64,000 nucleotides of DNA, from assembly GCA_903632075.3 (NCBI GenBank), contig CAHIKZ030004545.1:127001-191000 (forward strand), in the 5' to 3' direction. The notes beneath the pieces were generated by a model that was given only the letters and a program-made list of their open reading frames with translations, had not been told where the DNA came from and ran no database searches. Positions 37,442 to 48,493 of the stretch are shown here, in pieces. Position numbers and translations under genes: made by a program. The number at the start of each line of letters is the position of its first letter. Position 1 is the first letter of the stretch. The DNA is from Acanthosepion pharaonis (Eukaryota; Mollusca; Cephalopoda; Sepiida; Sepiidae).

Positions 37442-37800
37442 TCTTTTGATTTATGTTGTATACGCATTTACTTCTGGGTACCAACCGGAGACCTAATGTC
37501 AGAAAGGGCTTCCAATAATCATTTTTTGTAAAAAACAAACAAACAATAAATACATCAAATGACACACATTTTACATAGATAAAGATCTTCGTAATATGTG
37601 AGCTGTACATGTGAGAACATTTTTTTTTGTATTTTTTAAGGCATGGGCTACATGGAATCTTCTTCAATGAGTCGATCGGCACCTATTCCAATAACACCGA
37701 GGGCTTTAACAACATCTGGATTTAGCGATTTTCTCGTGTCCAACTTTTTTATATTTCTACTTTAAGATCCTTGTATTTTGATGCTTTTGGTGGGATCTAC
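37250..37800 (-). mobile_element. LINE C-terminus and 3' tail with (AAT)n
   Basis: Minus-strand coding at 37,790-37,650 reads KASKYKDLKVEI, then after a frameshift KKLDTRKSLNPDVVKALGVI and GIGADRLIEEDSM, a C-terminal block typical of some LINE polymerases. The 3' UTR has GGTCTCCGGTTGGTACCC and ends in (AAT)n at 37,442-37,404. A second diverged copy of the same tail lies at 37,345-37,255. Confidence 0.65.
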
Positions 37801-37944
37801 AAATATACATTACAATCTGCAAGGACTCAGTTGTGTGCCATGCGTGATACAAAATTACGCGATCATGTATCTTTCGATACATGACTTACAAGGCAGTTTT
37901 TGTTTTTTTTTTCCCGCAGTTGATTGCGATTTCTTTCTGCGGTA

Positions 37945-38132
37945 GACCAGTTGCCATCCAAGGCTATAGAACCCGATCTGTCCTGCTATTTGCCCATAGC
38001 TGGGGTGGGGAGAGAAGAGGATTCATAACTTTCCCAAGTGTATTAGCACGTAAGTGAATGTAATGGATTCGACTGGAATTCAAACTCCGAGCCCTCAATT
38101 CGAGCCGCAGTTCATTACTCCAACGTGCCTCC
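37945..38132 (-). mobile_element. Long SINE-like element, 5' portion only
   Basis: The minus strand carries GTTGGAGTAATGAACTGCGG, a degenerate B box (GTTTGAATTCC), CTTACGTGCTAATACACTTG, GCTATGGGCAAATAGCAGG and CTATAGCCTTGGATGGCAAC. It then stops near 37,947. It matches the first 180 bp of the copy at 33,438. Confidence 0.8.
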
Positions 38133-38604
38133 TCAGGCACTGCCAAGTCAATAAAAAAAAAAAAAAATCTTCTTTTTTTGTGGTCCTTGATCATCATGTC
38201 TGGCCGATTAGCTTTGACTGTTCTGCCTGTGTGCATTTTAACGTCCTATAAAATGGTTACAGGTTCTATCTGTGTAACTGGGCCTGCGTATGTTCATACC
38301 AGTTTCTTAAAATATCCTTTTCATAAAATTCGCATATTTTGTATTGCAGATATTGGCCCACTATATCATGCCGAATTTTATATTCAGTGGGTTTTAACAC
38401 TGTACAAACTAATAAAATATAGTCAATTCTTGCTGGATATTTATCCCCGAATCTGTATTTAGGGGTAACATAATTTTTAGTATGTGTGCCTTGTAATTTC
38501 TAGTTAGTTTAACGTTTTCAGTTGCATAACTTAACGCTGGCGGCGTCATTCTTTTTGACGCATTTATCACCAATACAGCCGTTTTTTCATACAAGACAAA
38601 CAAC
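38133..38604. other. Unrecognised spacer
   Basis: An A-run at 38,152-38,166 is visible. No gene is recognised. Confidence 0.4.
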
Positions 38605-39262
38605 GGGTCTAGCCTCGATTTTTTTAAAAATCCTTATAAGTCAAAACAGGACGGTTTCCTTTTGAAGCTTAGACCCTGCCTGCGTACCTTGTTAATGTGA
38701 CTATGTGTTGTTCCCGGCCTGTTCCCTGCTTCTTCTTTTCTCATGATCCAAGTCGAAAATTCCTAACCTCCCCAGTTTGTTTTGGCCTGCCATAATCATC
38801 ACGGCGAGATCGGTTTTTGAATTTCCTAATGTCCTTTTTTTTTCATCCTTCACTCTCCCTTAGCGAGAGTGTCTCTTGATTTTGTCAGGAGACACGATAC
38901 AGCGGCCATTCTTATTTTAGATGCCTGGACAAGTCCTGCTAACATCAGTTTGTTTTCATTTTATCCCTGCGCCCACTCGTTTCATAACATTGATATATTC
39001 TTTTATATATTTTGCATATGTAATTGTACATATTGAAATTTTAAGTCATGGGGTGTATTACAGGTTCCGTGTGAAGTTGTGGTATTGTGGTATATATAGG
39101 GTTGAATGGTGAAGGATGGTTTTTGTGTTGAATGAGTAAATAGTAAGAAATGAATGCGTCGTGAATCTTCATTAGCTAGGTATAAGATAGTGTTGACCAG
39201 CCTTAACCAATCTCCTACATTTTAGCCTTGTGCCACATTTACTATATTCAGTCAGTAATAAA
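38605..39262 (+). mobile_element. 3' UTR of a second Tx1-like LINE copy
   Basis: Collinear with 19,030-19,745. Shared blocks include CATGATCCAAGTCGAAAATT-like sequence, TTAGCGAGAGTGTCTCTTGA, TGTCAGGAGACACGATACAG, and a GAATGAGTAAATA block. The end reads TAGCCTTGTGCCACATTTA at about 39,223. Only the 3' UTR is present, as expected for a 5'-truncated insertion. Confidence 0.75.
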
Positions 39263-39399
39263 TCGCAGACAACCAACATCTGTACAAAAAGTATAAATTT
39301 TGTACATAATATATTTTCTCCTTGAAAAATCCTTTTAAAAATAACTTGAATCAGTGAGACATGCCGTGAAAATATTATTTTACTTTGTCAAGCACTTTT

Positions 39400-39490
39400 C
39401 TTTTCTTTTTACTTTCTTAAATCGCGCTCTTCTCTTAAGTGTTGTATTATTATTATTATTAGTAGTAGTAGTATTAGTAGGTTTAGTACG
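39400..39490. repeat. ATT/AGT trinucleotide tract
   Basis: Mixed TTA and GTA units. Confidence 0.8.
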
Positions 39491-39725
39491 AGTCTTAACC
39501 ATTAATTTCAGTCGGCAATAAGAATTCCTATCAGAAAATGCAAACAGATGTAGTAGTATGTAGTCAAGGAAGAAAAATATAGACCATTGTGGTAAGTGAA
39601 CTGAGAAAAATTTAAGCAAAATGTGAGATGTACACGCGAATAGATTTTTCTGACATTCACATTTTTGAAGGCTACCAGGAATTTAACCACATATTTGTTC
39701 ACTACTTTTGAAATAATCCATATTT

Positions 39726-39727
<2 letters not shown>

Positions 39728-39773
<46 letters not shown>

Positions 39774-39818
39774 AAATCTGTTGGAATTAAATACATTTCA
39801 TATATATTTATATATATA

Positions 39819-39863
<45 letters not shown>

Positions 39864-39915
39864 TATAATATGGAGGAAATGGATTAAATATATATAAATA
39901 CGCACACACACACAC

Positions 39916-39964
<49 letters not shown>

Positions 39965-40062
39965 GAAATGGATTTAAATCCCACCGATACTTAGAAAAAT
40001 TAATAATCCGACAGATTTTAATAATCCGATAGATTTTTCGAAAAGAACGTTTAAACAAATAA

Positions 40063-40124
<62 letters not shown>

Positions 40125-40130
40125 AAATAA

Positions 40131-40172
<42 letters not shown>
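39728..40172. repeat. Cluster of (TA)n and (CA)n microsatellites
   Basis: TA runs lie at 39,728-39,771, 39,800-39,862, 39,926-39,960, 40,066-40,120 and 40,135-40,172, with a (CA)n at 39,903-39,920. Tyr-Ile and Cys-Val frames here are artefacts. Confidence 0.95.
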
Positions 40173-40177
<5 letters not shown>

Positions 40178-40744
40178 GGTCTTTTAACCATATTATTTAA
40201 TCAGGTGACAGGTTTACCCTTACAAGCGAGAACTTGTTTTAGTTAAAAAAATAGTTTTCTTAATGGTACAACGCTGCTCTAAGTGTTTTTCAGTCTGCTA
40301 TAAAACAGGAACCGATGAATGCATTCATAAAACAAGCTCTGCATAGTAATGGGTGCCTTGTGTGATAAAGAATAATATTGATTAATATTAATAAAGTCTA
40401 CTGAGTTGGCGCTCACTATAAATGTATGGCGTTACGAGATTTCGTACAAAAGATCTTTGTGGACGCGCGCGCTATATTTTTTTTTTTAATAGGCGACTTG
40501 GCTATCTTTATTTACATTAGTAAAACAGCTGACCTAAGTCAAAATATAAGCATTATATTTATATTAGCTTTACAGTCATTTAAACATGATAGGGTTATTT
40601 ATTTATTGGTTGGCACTTCTGCCTAAGGTTAGATAATCTATGGTTACTTAGGATCAGAGTAGCACTTGCCTGTCACTTCTGCCTGGAGTCAGTTTGTCCT
40701 TCCTACACACAATCTGTATTTGCGCTGTATATAAACAATCAGAG

Positions 40745-40747
<3 letters not shown>
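40173..40747. other. Unrecognised spacer
   Basis: No feature is recognised. A 66-codon frame at 40,426-40,626 has no domain. Confidence 0.4.

Positions 40748-40830
<83 letters not shown>
40748..40830. repeat. (CA)n-(TA)n compound microsatellite
   Basis: About 21 CA units grade into about 20 TA units. Confidence 0.95.
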
Positions 40831-40833
<3 letters not shown>

Positions 40834-41039
40834 GGAGAGAAAAAGAAATAGTGTAGACATAGAAAGCAGCATTACATGGTGATTGACAGTTTGGCAAATT
40901 AAGCGGGTATCTGATAATCAGCTGGTTACACATTGCGTTTTATCTGTAGATATCTGATACTTACTGTAAAATCGCTTCAAACAGAGATGTATAAAATGTG
41001 TACATTACCATTCCATCTCTAGTGCTTGGGACGTATTCT

Positions 41040-41165
41040 TGTTGTTGTTGTTGTTGGCATTTGGTGTATTCTTCTTTTTCTTCTTCTTTTACTTCTTCAT
41101 CTTATTCTTCTTATTATTATTTCAATGGGCGTAGCGCAGCACCTATCGGCCTGGAGAGTCATATT
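41040..41165. repeat. TTG/TTC/TTA tract with a conserved-looking flank
   Basis: TTG units, TTC-rich units and TTA units follow each other. On the minus strand the flanking segment GACTCTCCAGGCCGATAGG is directly followed by GTGCTGCGCTACGCCCATTG and the (AAT) side of the tract, like a retroposon ending in a microsatellite tail. Confidence 0.5.
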
Positions 41166-41299
41166 TTTTATGGCTTTTCAACACTTAGTATGTTATTTGA
41201 AGTCGAAACATATTTACGATTATAAGAATGATTCTTACTTTTTGCAAGTGAATATTGCATTATTTTTTTGAGAATAACAATGATCTTTCCACATAAAAT

Positions 41300-41445
41300 T
41301 CCTACTATTTCGGCCATATCTCGTGGGAGGAGATGTATTCACACCTTCCCCAAGTGGATTTGCACATAATTGACTGTTATTATACCTACTGGAATTCGGA
41401 CCCTTCTTCTTCGATTTCTCTTTCAGAGAATTGCCAGCACATTCA
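41300..41445 (-). mobile_element. Diverged 5' piece of the long SINE-like element
   Basis: GGTGTGAATACATCTCCTCC, a GCAAATCCACTTGGG block and a degenerate B box (GGTCCGAATTCC) follow the head order seen at 33.3-33.4 kb. The A box is lost. Confidence 0.5.
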
Positions 41446-42690
41446 GAAATAAAATAAGAAAAGTATATCTTCATAAGATAATAATAAAAATATTTGAAAA
41501 CCTAATAAAAATGATGGGCAATTGTTTAGAATCGATAATCAGATACAGAAAACCATTTCTCAATTCTTTAAATTTGAGGTGAATAAATTAACGTAAATGA
41601 TGGGGAAACAAAAAAGATCTGACTAAAAACAGCCACAGTGGTTGTTGTAAATATATCGTATTTCTGAAACCACGACTACAAGTCGCACAAAAGAACGAAT
41701 GTGACAGAGCTTTTTCTTTGTCCCATGAATTAACGAACCTGCAGTTAGCGCGAAGGCTTGGGGAGTCTCTCACACTCACTTCAACTACCCTGTCACTAAA
41801 AATTGACATAAGATCCCTTCTGGTGACAATAAAAGTAGCCAGCACATAACATATGCATTCTGATAGTAACACTATTAACACTAATATTTAAGACGGTTGA
41901 TTTGATTTTCCGTTAAAGACAGAGATAATGTGACTTTAGTATTTTGGCCTAAAAACAACCGTAGAGAGTAACGTAGCAACACAACCGACTTTACTCATTA
42001 CGGAGCAACCAACGTGTGTGTAAAACACCATTTCAAACCACATTCTCAGTCACATATGATATCGCAACTATGTCACAACAGAAATAAGAAAAAGAATTAA
42101 AATTAATCGTTTAGCTGAAAGAAAAGCGAATAACCATTCACAGTCCTTTATACCCTAAGTATAACATAAACAAGTTATACATTAAGAAAGATAGGAAGAG
42201 CAAGAATATGTTTAGCTAGCCACAATGTAATACATTAAAAACTACAAAGAAAATGTTTTTATATAAAATATAAAAAATGAAAAACGAAGAGGGAATGAAG
42301 CACTTTCAATGTGGAAAGAAAATTGGAAAAGGAAACACTACAAGGAAAATTAGTGGCAAAGCAAAAATATAGCAGATGATTAAAATATAGGCATGGCTGC
42401 GCAGAGGATATATAAAAAGGGAACCATGTCTTACAAAGAAACTTCATCAATGCTAAATTTGACAAATCTCAGAAAAAACGTATCTACTTCATCTCGTATA
42501 AAACATACAAAATAGACTTGACAGGTTAACAACAGTCATATAATGGGAACTGTTCAAACGATGTGGATCCGACTACGTAAAAATCACACTTACTAACAGA
42601 AACCAGAGATTGTCCAAGACAAAAATATCACAAACACTTTGGGACTTCGACGCCTAACCCGAGAAATACTTCTAAGCATCTATACCGGAA
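41446..42690. other. Unrecognised AT-rich stretch
   Basis: No gene or element is recognised. A 97-codon minus-strand frame at 41,881-41,588 has no motif. Confidence 0.4.
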
Positions 42691-42694
42691 TCAA

Positions 42695-42875
42695 ATTAAG
42701 AAAAGTAACATACCAGATCATGTTTATTCTACCAGATCACGGATTGAACCTGAAGGGGGGGGGGTGATACCATACCAGGACCTTACTCGAGAAATGAGAA
42801 AGTTATGAAGATTAGACTTATGACCATAACTGTAGGCGAAGTTCTAACCGTACACAAAACGTTTGATTCAAGAGT
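42695..42875 (+). pseudogene. Possible LINE polymerase C-terminal scrap
   Basis: Fragments such as DHGLNLK, then YQDLTREMRKL and, in a shifted frame, LDLMTITVGEV resemble the basic helix and hydrophobic strand near the end of some LINE polymerases. The match is short and needs several frameshifts. Confidence 0.35.
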
Positions 42876-43114
42876 GGATGAATTAGAAATTTAAGTAAGG
42901 ATTGAAACTGCACAGTTGTTGCGTGTGACTGCGTGAATATAGAGAAAAGTGCACGTGATATGAAGAGAATGGGTCTGATTTAACCGCGCAATAATAATCA
43001 TAATAATAATAATAAGCGCAAAATTTAGAATCTTCATTAGATATTAGGAAAGTAAGATTATTTGGAACTTTAACATCCAGCCTGATCCCATTATACAAGC
43101 TATGTATTGATGAT

Positions 43115-43580
43115 GTGGCATTAATCGATCGCCTGAGACCATGGATCTGCGTCCAAAGAGTTATACCTCAGCTGCTGATGGCGGGGCAGCATCTGTTATG
43201 GCTGCAAAGACCCGCGAGGTAGTGACAGTATGATGTCGCCATGTTTTCTTTCTTTCGAGGACGCTTCTCCCTGGTAGCAAGTTGCCATTTCTTCTCTCCT
43301 CGCTGTGTAAATCCTGTCTCCAACATGAGCGACGACGTTCAACCTCTCGACGTCGATTTCCATCCCTTTTGCATACGTGCCCTCTTGCCGGTGGCCAGGT
43401 CCTCGTACAGAAGAAGATTCAGAATCCTCCCATCTGAAGGCTGTTGCTTTGCGTATTAAGTCGGCGCGGTGAGGCGACGCCTTAGTGTCCTCTCCAGGGC
43501 GCAGACCTGTGCAGGATTTTATGCGGGAATCCATGCAGCACTTCTCTACGCTACCGATGTTATTCAAAGGAAAGTTAGAG
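43115..43580. other. GC-rich island, possibly LINE ORF1-like relic
   Basis: This segment is clearly more GC-rich than its surroundings. It carries opposite-strand frames (123 codons minus, 72 codons plus). In shifted plus frames LSFEDASPWQQVA-like and SDDVQPLDVDFHPF sequences can be read, which may come from a LINE ORF1 or 5' coding region. I cannot assign a function. Confidence 0.35.
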
Positions 43581-43805
43581 TCCTAAACATCACATCGGAC
43601 CATCTTAGGGATTCTGGTTCCGGAATTTAAATTAAAAAAAAACTAAAATGAAGTAATCTATTAAATAATAGATATATTTCTCAGCGGGTCGCGTAATGAA
43701 AATCGGAAAACAATACCAATGTCTTACATTGGACCTTCGAAAATGTCTGGAACGCCCATTATTGATACATCAGTTGAAACACAAGGAAAGATATCTGTCT
43801 ATCTG

Positions 43806-44215
43806 TCAGGTGATTGGTATTTCGAACGGAACTTTTTATTTCGTCCACTGGGGTAGATTGTTCTAGCTTCACGTGTCATGACTCTTCCGAATATCTCTGT
43901 TATTTCCCTTTAACTCTCCAATTTTTTTGTAGCCTGGTATTGAACTCACAACTCTTTGTGTCTAGTCACTGAATATAACCAACGCCTTTATCCACTGGGG
44001 CCAGTGGATAAAGACTTGGAGAGTTGAGTTAAAGGGAAATAACTGAGGCATCTGAAAGAACCATGGCACGTGGAACTAGAACGATCTACCCCGGTATAAA
44101 GGTGTCGATTCGAAATTCCAATCTGCCGAAGAAGGCCGGAGCGTACAATGGTTGAAACGTTGTGAATATGGCAATGAAAATCAGGATAACAGTCCGAATA
44201 ATGTAATGTACAGGG
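43806..44215. mobile_element. Head-to-head palindrome of two TIR/tRNA-like element copies
   Basis: A 13-bp perfect inverted repeat CTTTATCCACTGG (43,986-43,998) and its complement (44,001-44,013) flank a GG centre. Homology continues outward on both sides: GAGAGTTAAAGGGAAATAAC-like blocks, GAACTAGAACGATCTACCCC-like blocks, and CGAAATTCCAAT. The left arm keeps a tRNA-like B-box region (TGAGTTCAATACC, minus) that the right arm has lost. The right arm ends with the GCCGAAGAAGG ... TTGAAACGTT motif and a diverged outer TIR. Confidence 0.7.
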
Positions 44216-44785
44216 AAATATACTGCAAAACCATTGAGAGAAATGGTGACCCAAGAAGGAATTTACATGAAATTCATGTGAACTTTGTTAACTCGTCGAG
44301 AATATTGAAGAAAATGTTTTAATTTTTTTAATAAATTGTTGCGTCTTGATCCTCAAAAACAGCCACTAATTAATACGTTCTAATAATTATATGAGAAAAA
44401 TAATATACACAAATAAAACTAAAACTGATCACTTTCCCCCATTAACAAGCCATAACGAGCAATATGCATTAGGGATTATGGGATATGATATGACTACTAG
44501 GAATACTACGAAATCTGACACGAAATATTTCATGAATGAATGAATGAACGAGTAGAAGATATTAAGGATTAATTCGTGAGAACAGACATTTCTATATTTT
44601 ATTTCCTGTTTAGGATTTTAACGCCATATTTTCTTTTTGCAAAGGAGGGAATAGTAAGTTCAATGATACAGCGATAAAATGTCAGAAACAACTTTTCACG
44701 TGGAAAATCTTTCTTGCTTTCGTTCTTTTTTTTTTCTTTTTGAAGTTTTCATTTCATCTGGAAAAATGTACCCCGAGACCAGTTG
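44216..44785. other. Unrecognised spacer
   Basis: A short GAAT run lies near 44,534-44,550. No gene is recognised. Confidence 0.4.
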
Positions 44786-45935
44786 CTATTTAAGCGTATA
44801 AATGATAACGAGGTTACAGGTCACGCCATAGGCAATAACTGCCAAGCTAATCTTACAAGCCATTTCTAATGTAAACGATTCGACCTTCACCGTGTGTCCT
44901 ACATTGTGACATTAGTCTAAAATCAGATAAACGCAACACTTTTAGAGTGTAATGGCTAATAAGCACATGGTTGGTTGATTTTGTTTAGCGACATATCAAC
45001 CTTTATGTGTTATTTAATGCAGAAATGTAAATAATTTGAGTAATTTTATAGTTTCAAATAAATATATTTTGAACGCAATTGTACGCTTTCAACTACAGAT
45101 AACATGTATTGCTGGAGAGGTTGCTTTATTAGTGTAGTGTTGCTATAAATAGGTATTTGTTGCTATTTGTTGAGTTTTTGCATAAAAATGTCTTGCTAGT
45201 ATTTTTACTATGAAAATATGTTTTATACTTTCATAGCGTTTTGTTTATGGTTCACTATTTTTCCATAGCTGGGACCCCTAACAGGATCTGGGAACAAGAG
45301 CAATTATAGATGTTTCAATGCGCTTCAAAACCTCCGGCCTTCCCATCAGAGGCTGTGCCGCCGATTGAAGTTTATCCTTAACAAGCACATCACGTAAATC
45401 TTGTATAGTGGGTTTGAGACCTCTGCTTGTGACACACTAAATGAAACTAGACCAGTTAAAATTTTACCTTCTTTTTCCTTTCTTTTTAGTCTACTTCCTG
45501 ATAATTTCATATCTACTCTAACTTGTTAATTATCTATCTATGTCTGGCGCCATGAATAAATCAATCAACCATGTTAACCGTTACATAAGGTAGGCAGTTT
45601 AGGTGAAGATCGAATCGTTTATATTAGAAATAGCTTGTAAGATTAGCTTTATAGTTATCGCGTATGGCGTGACCTCTAGCCTCGTTATCTTTTATACGCC
45701 ATTATAGGCAATTCTATGCTCCTTAAAACCTCCAGTGTTCCTATCAGAGTCTTTGCTGCCGATTGACGTTTATCCTTGACAAGCACATCACTCAAATCTT
45801 GTATAGTGAGTTTGAGACCTGTGCTTGTCCCACACTAAATTAAGTTAGACCAGTTAAAAGTCTATACTTACATTTTTCTTTCTTTTTTACTCTATTTCCT
45901 GTCTACTCTGACTTGTTATGTCTTTGACTTGCGCC
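44786..45935. repeat. Nest of inverted and direct repeats around a jockey-like 3' UTR
   Basis: A block of about 110 bp at 44,788-44,900 (starting GCGTATAAATGATAACGAGG) has an inverted partner at 45,590-45,703. Between them, on the minus strand, is the jockey-like 3' UTR (45,330-44,960: TAACAGGATC side to the CATATCAACC tail). A block of about 210 bp at 45,325-45,545 with AAATCTTGTATAGTG recurs in direct orientation at 45,725-45,930. No protein match is seen in the duplicated blocks. Confidence 0.6.
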
Positions 45936-46538
45936 ATAGTCAATATTTCCCACATTCATCTTCATCTAACACATAGTTACTATACTGAGAACTCGGTGAG
46001 AACTAAACACACAACTGTAGTAATTATCTCTCAGATAAGCTTGCTGACAATCTCTCTAAAGCAGGTACCCAAAATTCCACTTTGATTTATTCCCATGAAC
46101 ATAAAAATACAAAAGAGAAAATAAAAACCTACGAGATTTTGTTATATCCTCATAAAGACATTCAGGCCTGATTGAGTGTGGAAATATCCGCCATGAAAAT
46201 CAATGTTAATTTTAAAGGCAAATAAACTTTTCCCATCTGCGATATTGGACTTCTTTTATAAGATCATAGAGTGGTTTCCCGTTACTTTTACTAGAATTCG
46301 AAATTCCATAGCTTCCCATACCATACAAAGCTTCAGAGCTCAGTTTCCCTTGCTCTTTAGCTGGGAAGCAATCAAACAAGTTCATCAGTTTTTTCCAAGA
46401 GCATTGTGCGAAAGTAAATGCAAACAACTAGTCCGAAATTTGAACTAGCTTCGCCGTTTTCAATAAACTACGCTAAGTAAATATGCAAATTACAGGTCGA
46501 TGGATCTGTTTAAATGGAGCAGTCCGATTTTTAGACCC

Positions 46539-46540
<2 letters not shown>
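45936..46540. other. Unrecognised spacer
   Basis: Overlapping frames of 81 (plus) and 71 (minus) codons at 46,203-46,448 have no domain. Confidence 0.4.

Positions 46541-46602
<62 letters not shown>
46541..46602. repeat. (TA)n microsatellite
   Basis: About 30 TA units. The Tyr-Ile frames on both strands are artefacts. Confidence 0.95.
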
Positions 46603-46605
<3 letters not shown>

Positions 46606-46695
46606 AGCAAATATATGGATATAAATCCGACAGTATGAAAAGAAAAATACAGAAAAAACAAAATTCTGAATATGCATTATTAATGTTAAAATAAA

Positions 46696-46740
46696 GTCGA
46701 CGTCGGACGTTTCGGTCTATTTAAGACCATCTTCATGGAC
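46696..46740 (-). ncRNA. Hammerhead-ribozyme-like motif
   Basis: On the minus strand the order is GTC, C, ATGAAGA, T, stem GGTCT-TAAAT-AGACC, GAA, stem ACGT-CCG-ACGT, C, GAC. This fits type I hammerhead topology: helix II is 5 bp with loop TAAAT, helix III is 4 bp with loop CCG, the cleavage triplet is GTC, and helix I is at least GTC/GAC. Deviations are an A at or beside core position C3 and one extra T before helix II, so activity is doubtful. Penelope-like and other retroelements are known to carry such motifs. Confidence 0.4.
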
Positions 46741-47005
46741 ATTTTCATTTAAACATAATTAACATTATAACTTATAACAATTTAACACAAAAGACGATGG
46801 ACATAAGAGCCCAACTAATTCAAACAGATAACTGAAATTTTATACAGATCAGCGTTCTGTTTAAATATGATCACGTAGTCGTCACGTGGGCGATGTTGTT
46901 AAGACGTATTCGAAGATGATTTCAAAAATTAAAATATCAAAAGTCGATTGAAAAATTTTTATAAACAGTTAAAGAAATCTCTTCCGTTGATGTTGGAATA
47001 CGTAG
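46741..47005. other. Unrecognised spacer
   Basis: AT-rich sequence flanking the hammerhead-like motif, possibly part of the same retroelement. No coding match. Confidence 0.35.

Positions 47006-47072
<67 letters not shown>
47006..47072. repeat. (TA)n microsatellite
   Basis: A long TA run, interrupted once near 47,019. Confidence 0.95.
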
Positions 47073-47074
<2 letters not shown>

Positions 47075-47383
47075 CTGCAATGCTGATCTTTTAAATCATC
47101 CCTCTCCAGTAGTACCATAAAGCCACTTAGACGCAAGGGGCTATATATATTTAGAAATAATCTGAGAGAAAAAGAAACTTTATTAAGTCGAGAGGCCAAT
47201 AAAAGACGAAGAATTAAGGAGACAGAAGATGACGATTGGCAATGCATTATTATTTTTGAAAATCAACGTTAACTGGAAAGCATGAAGCCGGAAGAAATTT
47301 CGCAAGGGAGAAAGGGGAAAGAAGAATCAGATATGTCAGATTATAAACTGATTTATATATATATACCCCCTCAAAACTACATA

Positions 47384-47728
47384 TAGTGCTAATATCCTTG
47401 TGAAAGGTGTGAATCCTCTTCTTCGCCCTCCAGCTATGGGTAAATAGCAGGACAGACTGGGTTCTATAGCCTTGGATGGCAACTGGTATAGGAGAAGGAA
47501 AACTCTGAATTCAAAACCTGCGGAGGTTCGTTTGGGGACCTTGTGGCACGTAGTGCACCAGTTCTCTGTAATCGGCCCTTCAGAAAGTGTGGATGGTCCT
47601 GCACGAAACCTTCACCACTATAATCAAATCTCATGTGCTATACATGCGGGTTGGGGACCGCTTGTGAATTCCAAGAGCCGGCTCAACCCACCTTGGGTGA
47701 ATGCCGTTACAGGTACAGGTAGGTAAAA
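47384..47728 (+). mobile_element. Long SINE-like element, head-truncated
   Basis: Matches the body of the 33.4-kb copy in the same order: GCTATGGGTAAATAGCAGG, CTATAGCCTTGGATGGCAAC, ACCTTGTGGCACGTAGTGC, CTCATGTGCTATACATGC, and the end GAATGCCGTTACA. The tRNA-like head is missing, and internal gaps of about 40 and 29 bp distinguish it. It ends in a short GGTACA-type repeat instead of (AAG)n. The 84-codon frame 47,472-47,726 is not selected (see rejected items). Confidence 0.8.
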
Positions 47729-47885
47729 CTAGATATACATTTGTACAGTTATTATGTACTACGTACATTCGCTTGTTTTGGAGAGGAGAAAAATATCTGA
47801 TTCGAAACTATGCAAACAATTTTTATCATAGGTTTTAGTGTTTTTGTCCTTTTACAGGAAATTAAGTTTTTTTGGATATTCTCAT

Positions 47886-48153
47886 TGTTGAAACTTGACT
47901 AATGCATGGAATAATAATGCAACACAAAATGTACTTAGAACAAAATGTATTGAAACAAGAAAGTGTACACAATATTTACATATAGTCTTTTGCATATTCC
48001 TGGTAAGACCGTTCCTGGAGAATGTGTTGACTGAGTCGCAGTCGGGCAGAGTCTCTGGATTGAATCTCTTGATTCCTCCCTCTCTTCCCGGTACCAACCA
48101 TATTTATATGGTCGGTACTCCACTATGCAAATTAGGTGGATCCTACCACAACA
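47886..48153. mobile_element. Solo LTR, copy 1
   Basis: The 268-bp element begins TGTTGAAACTTGAC and ends TACCACAACA, so it has TG...CA termini. It is flanked by a perfect 5-bp duplication CTCAT (47,881-47,885 and 48,154-48,158). A second copy at 52,164-52,433 is roughly 95% alike by eye. An imperfect palindrome (48,092-48,117) centres on a TATAAATA box if read on the minus strand, which suggests transcription from that strand. No internal retrotransposon region is present, as after LTR-LTR recombination. Overlapping frames of up to 103 codons are not genes. Superfamily (gypsy or BEL) cannot be told from the LTR alone. Confidence 0.85.
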
Positions 48154-48493
48154 CTCATCAAATGACATATTGGTGGTATTTGATAAAAGAAGACGTTAAG
48201 AACTGAAACTGAAGATTGTTTGCTTTCTGTTAGTGAAAATTATCGCTTGAGAATCATACCACAGAAGATGCACATATTCTCTATTACGATTTCACTTTGA
48301 GTCCATCAGCTCATCTTCATACAAATATGTTGTGTTCCTGAAGATAGCCTTAGCGGTAGAACCGAAGTAAAGATTTACTGGCAATCTCTGAACCGATTGA
48401 CACAAAACAGTTAACCTATTATAGGAAAACAGTAGAAATTACATTGAATTTTAGATAAAAGATTTTTGTTTATCATATTCAGAAACACATATA

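Noticed and set aside
43196..43567. 123-codon minus frame in the GC-rich island as an exon
   Set aside because: The frame length is explained by higher GC, and the plus strand gives a more LINE-like reading.
33056..47726. A frame starting MDGNW-RRRKTLN shared by the long SINE-like copies at 33.2 kb (minus) and 47.5 kb (plus)
   Set aside because: Over about 56 aligned codons I count 16 differences, falling 7, 4 and 5 at codon positions 1, 2 and 3. Selection on protein would favour position 3, so this is translated SINE body and not a gene.
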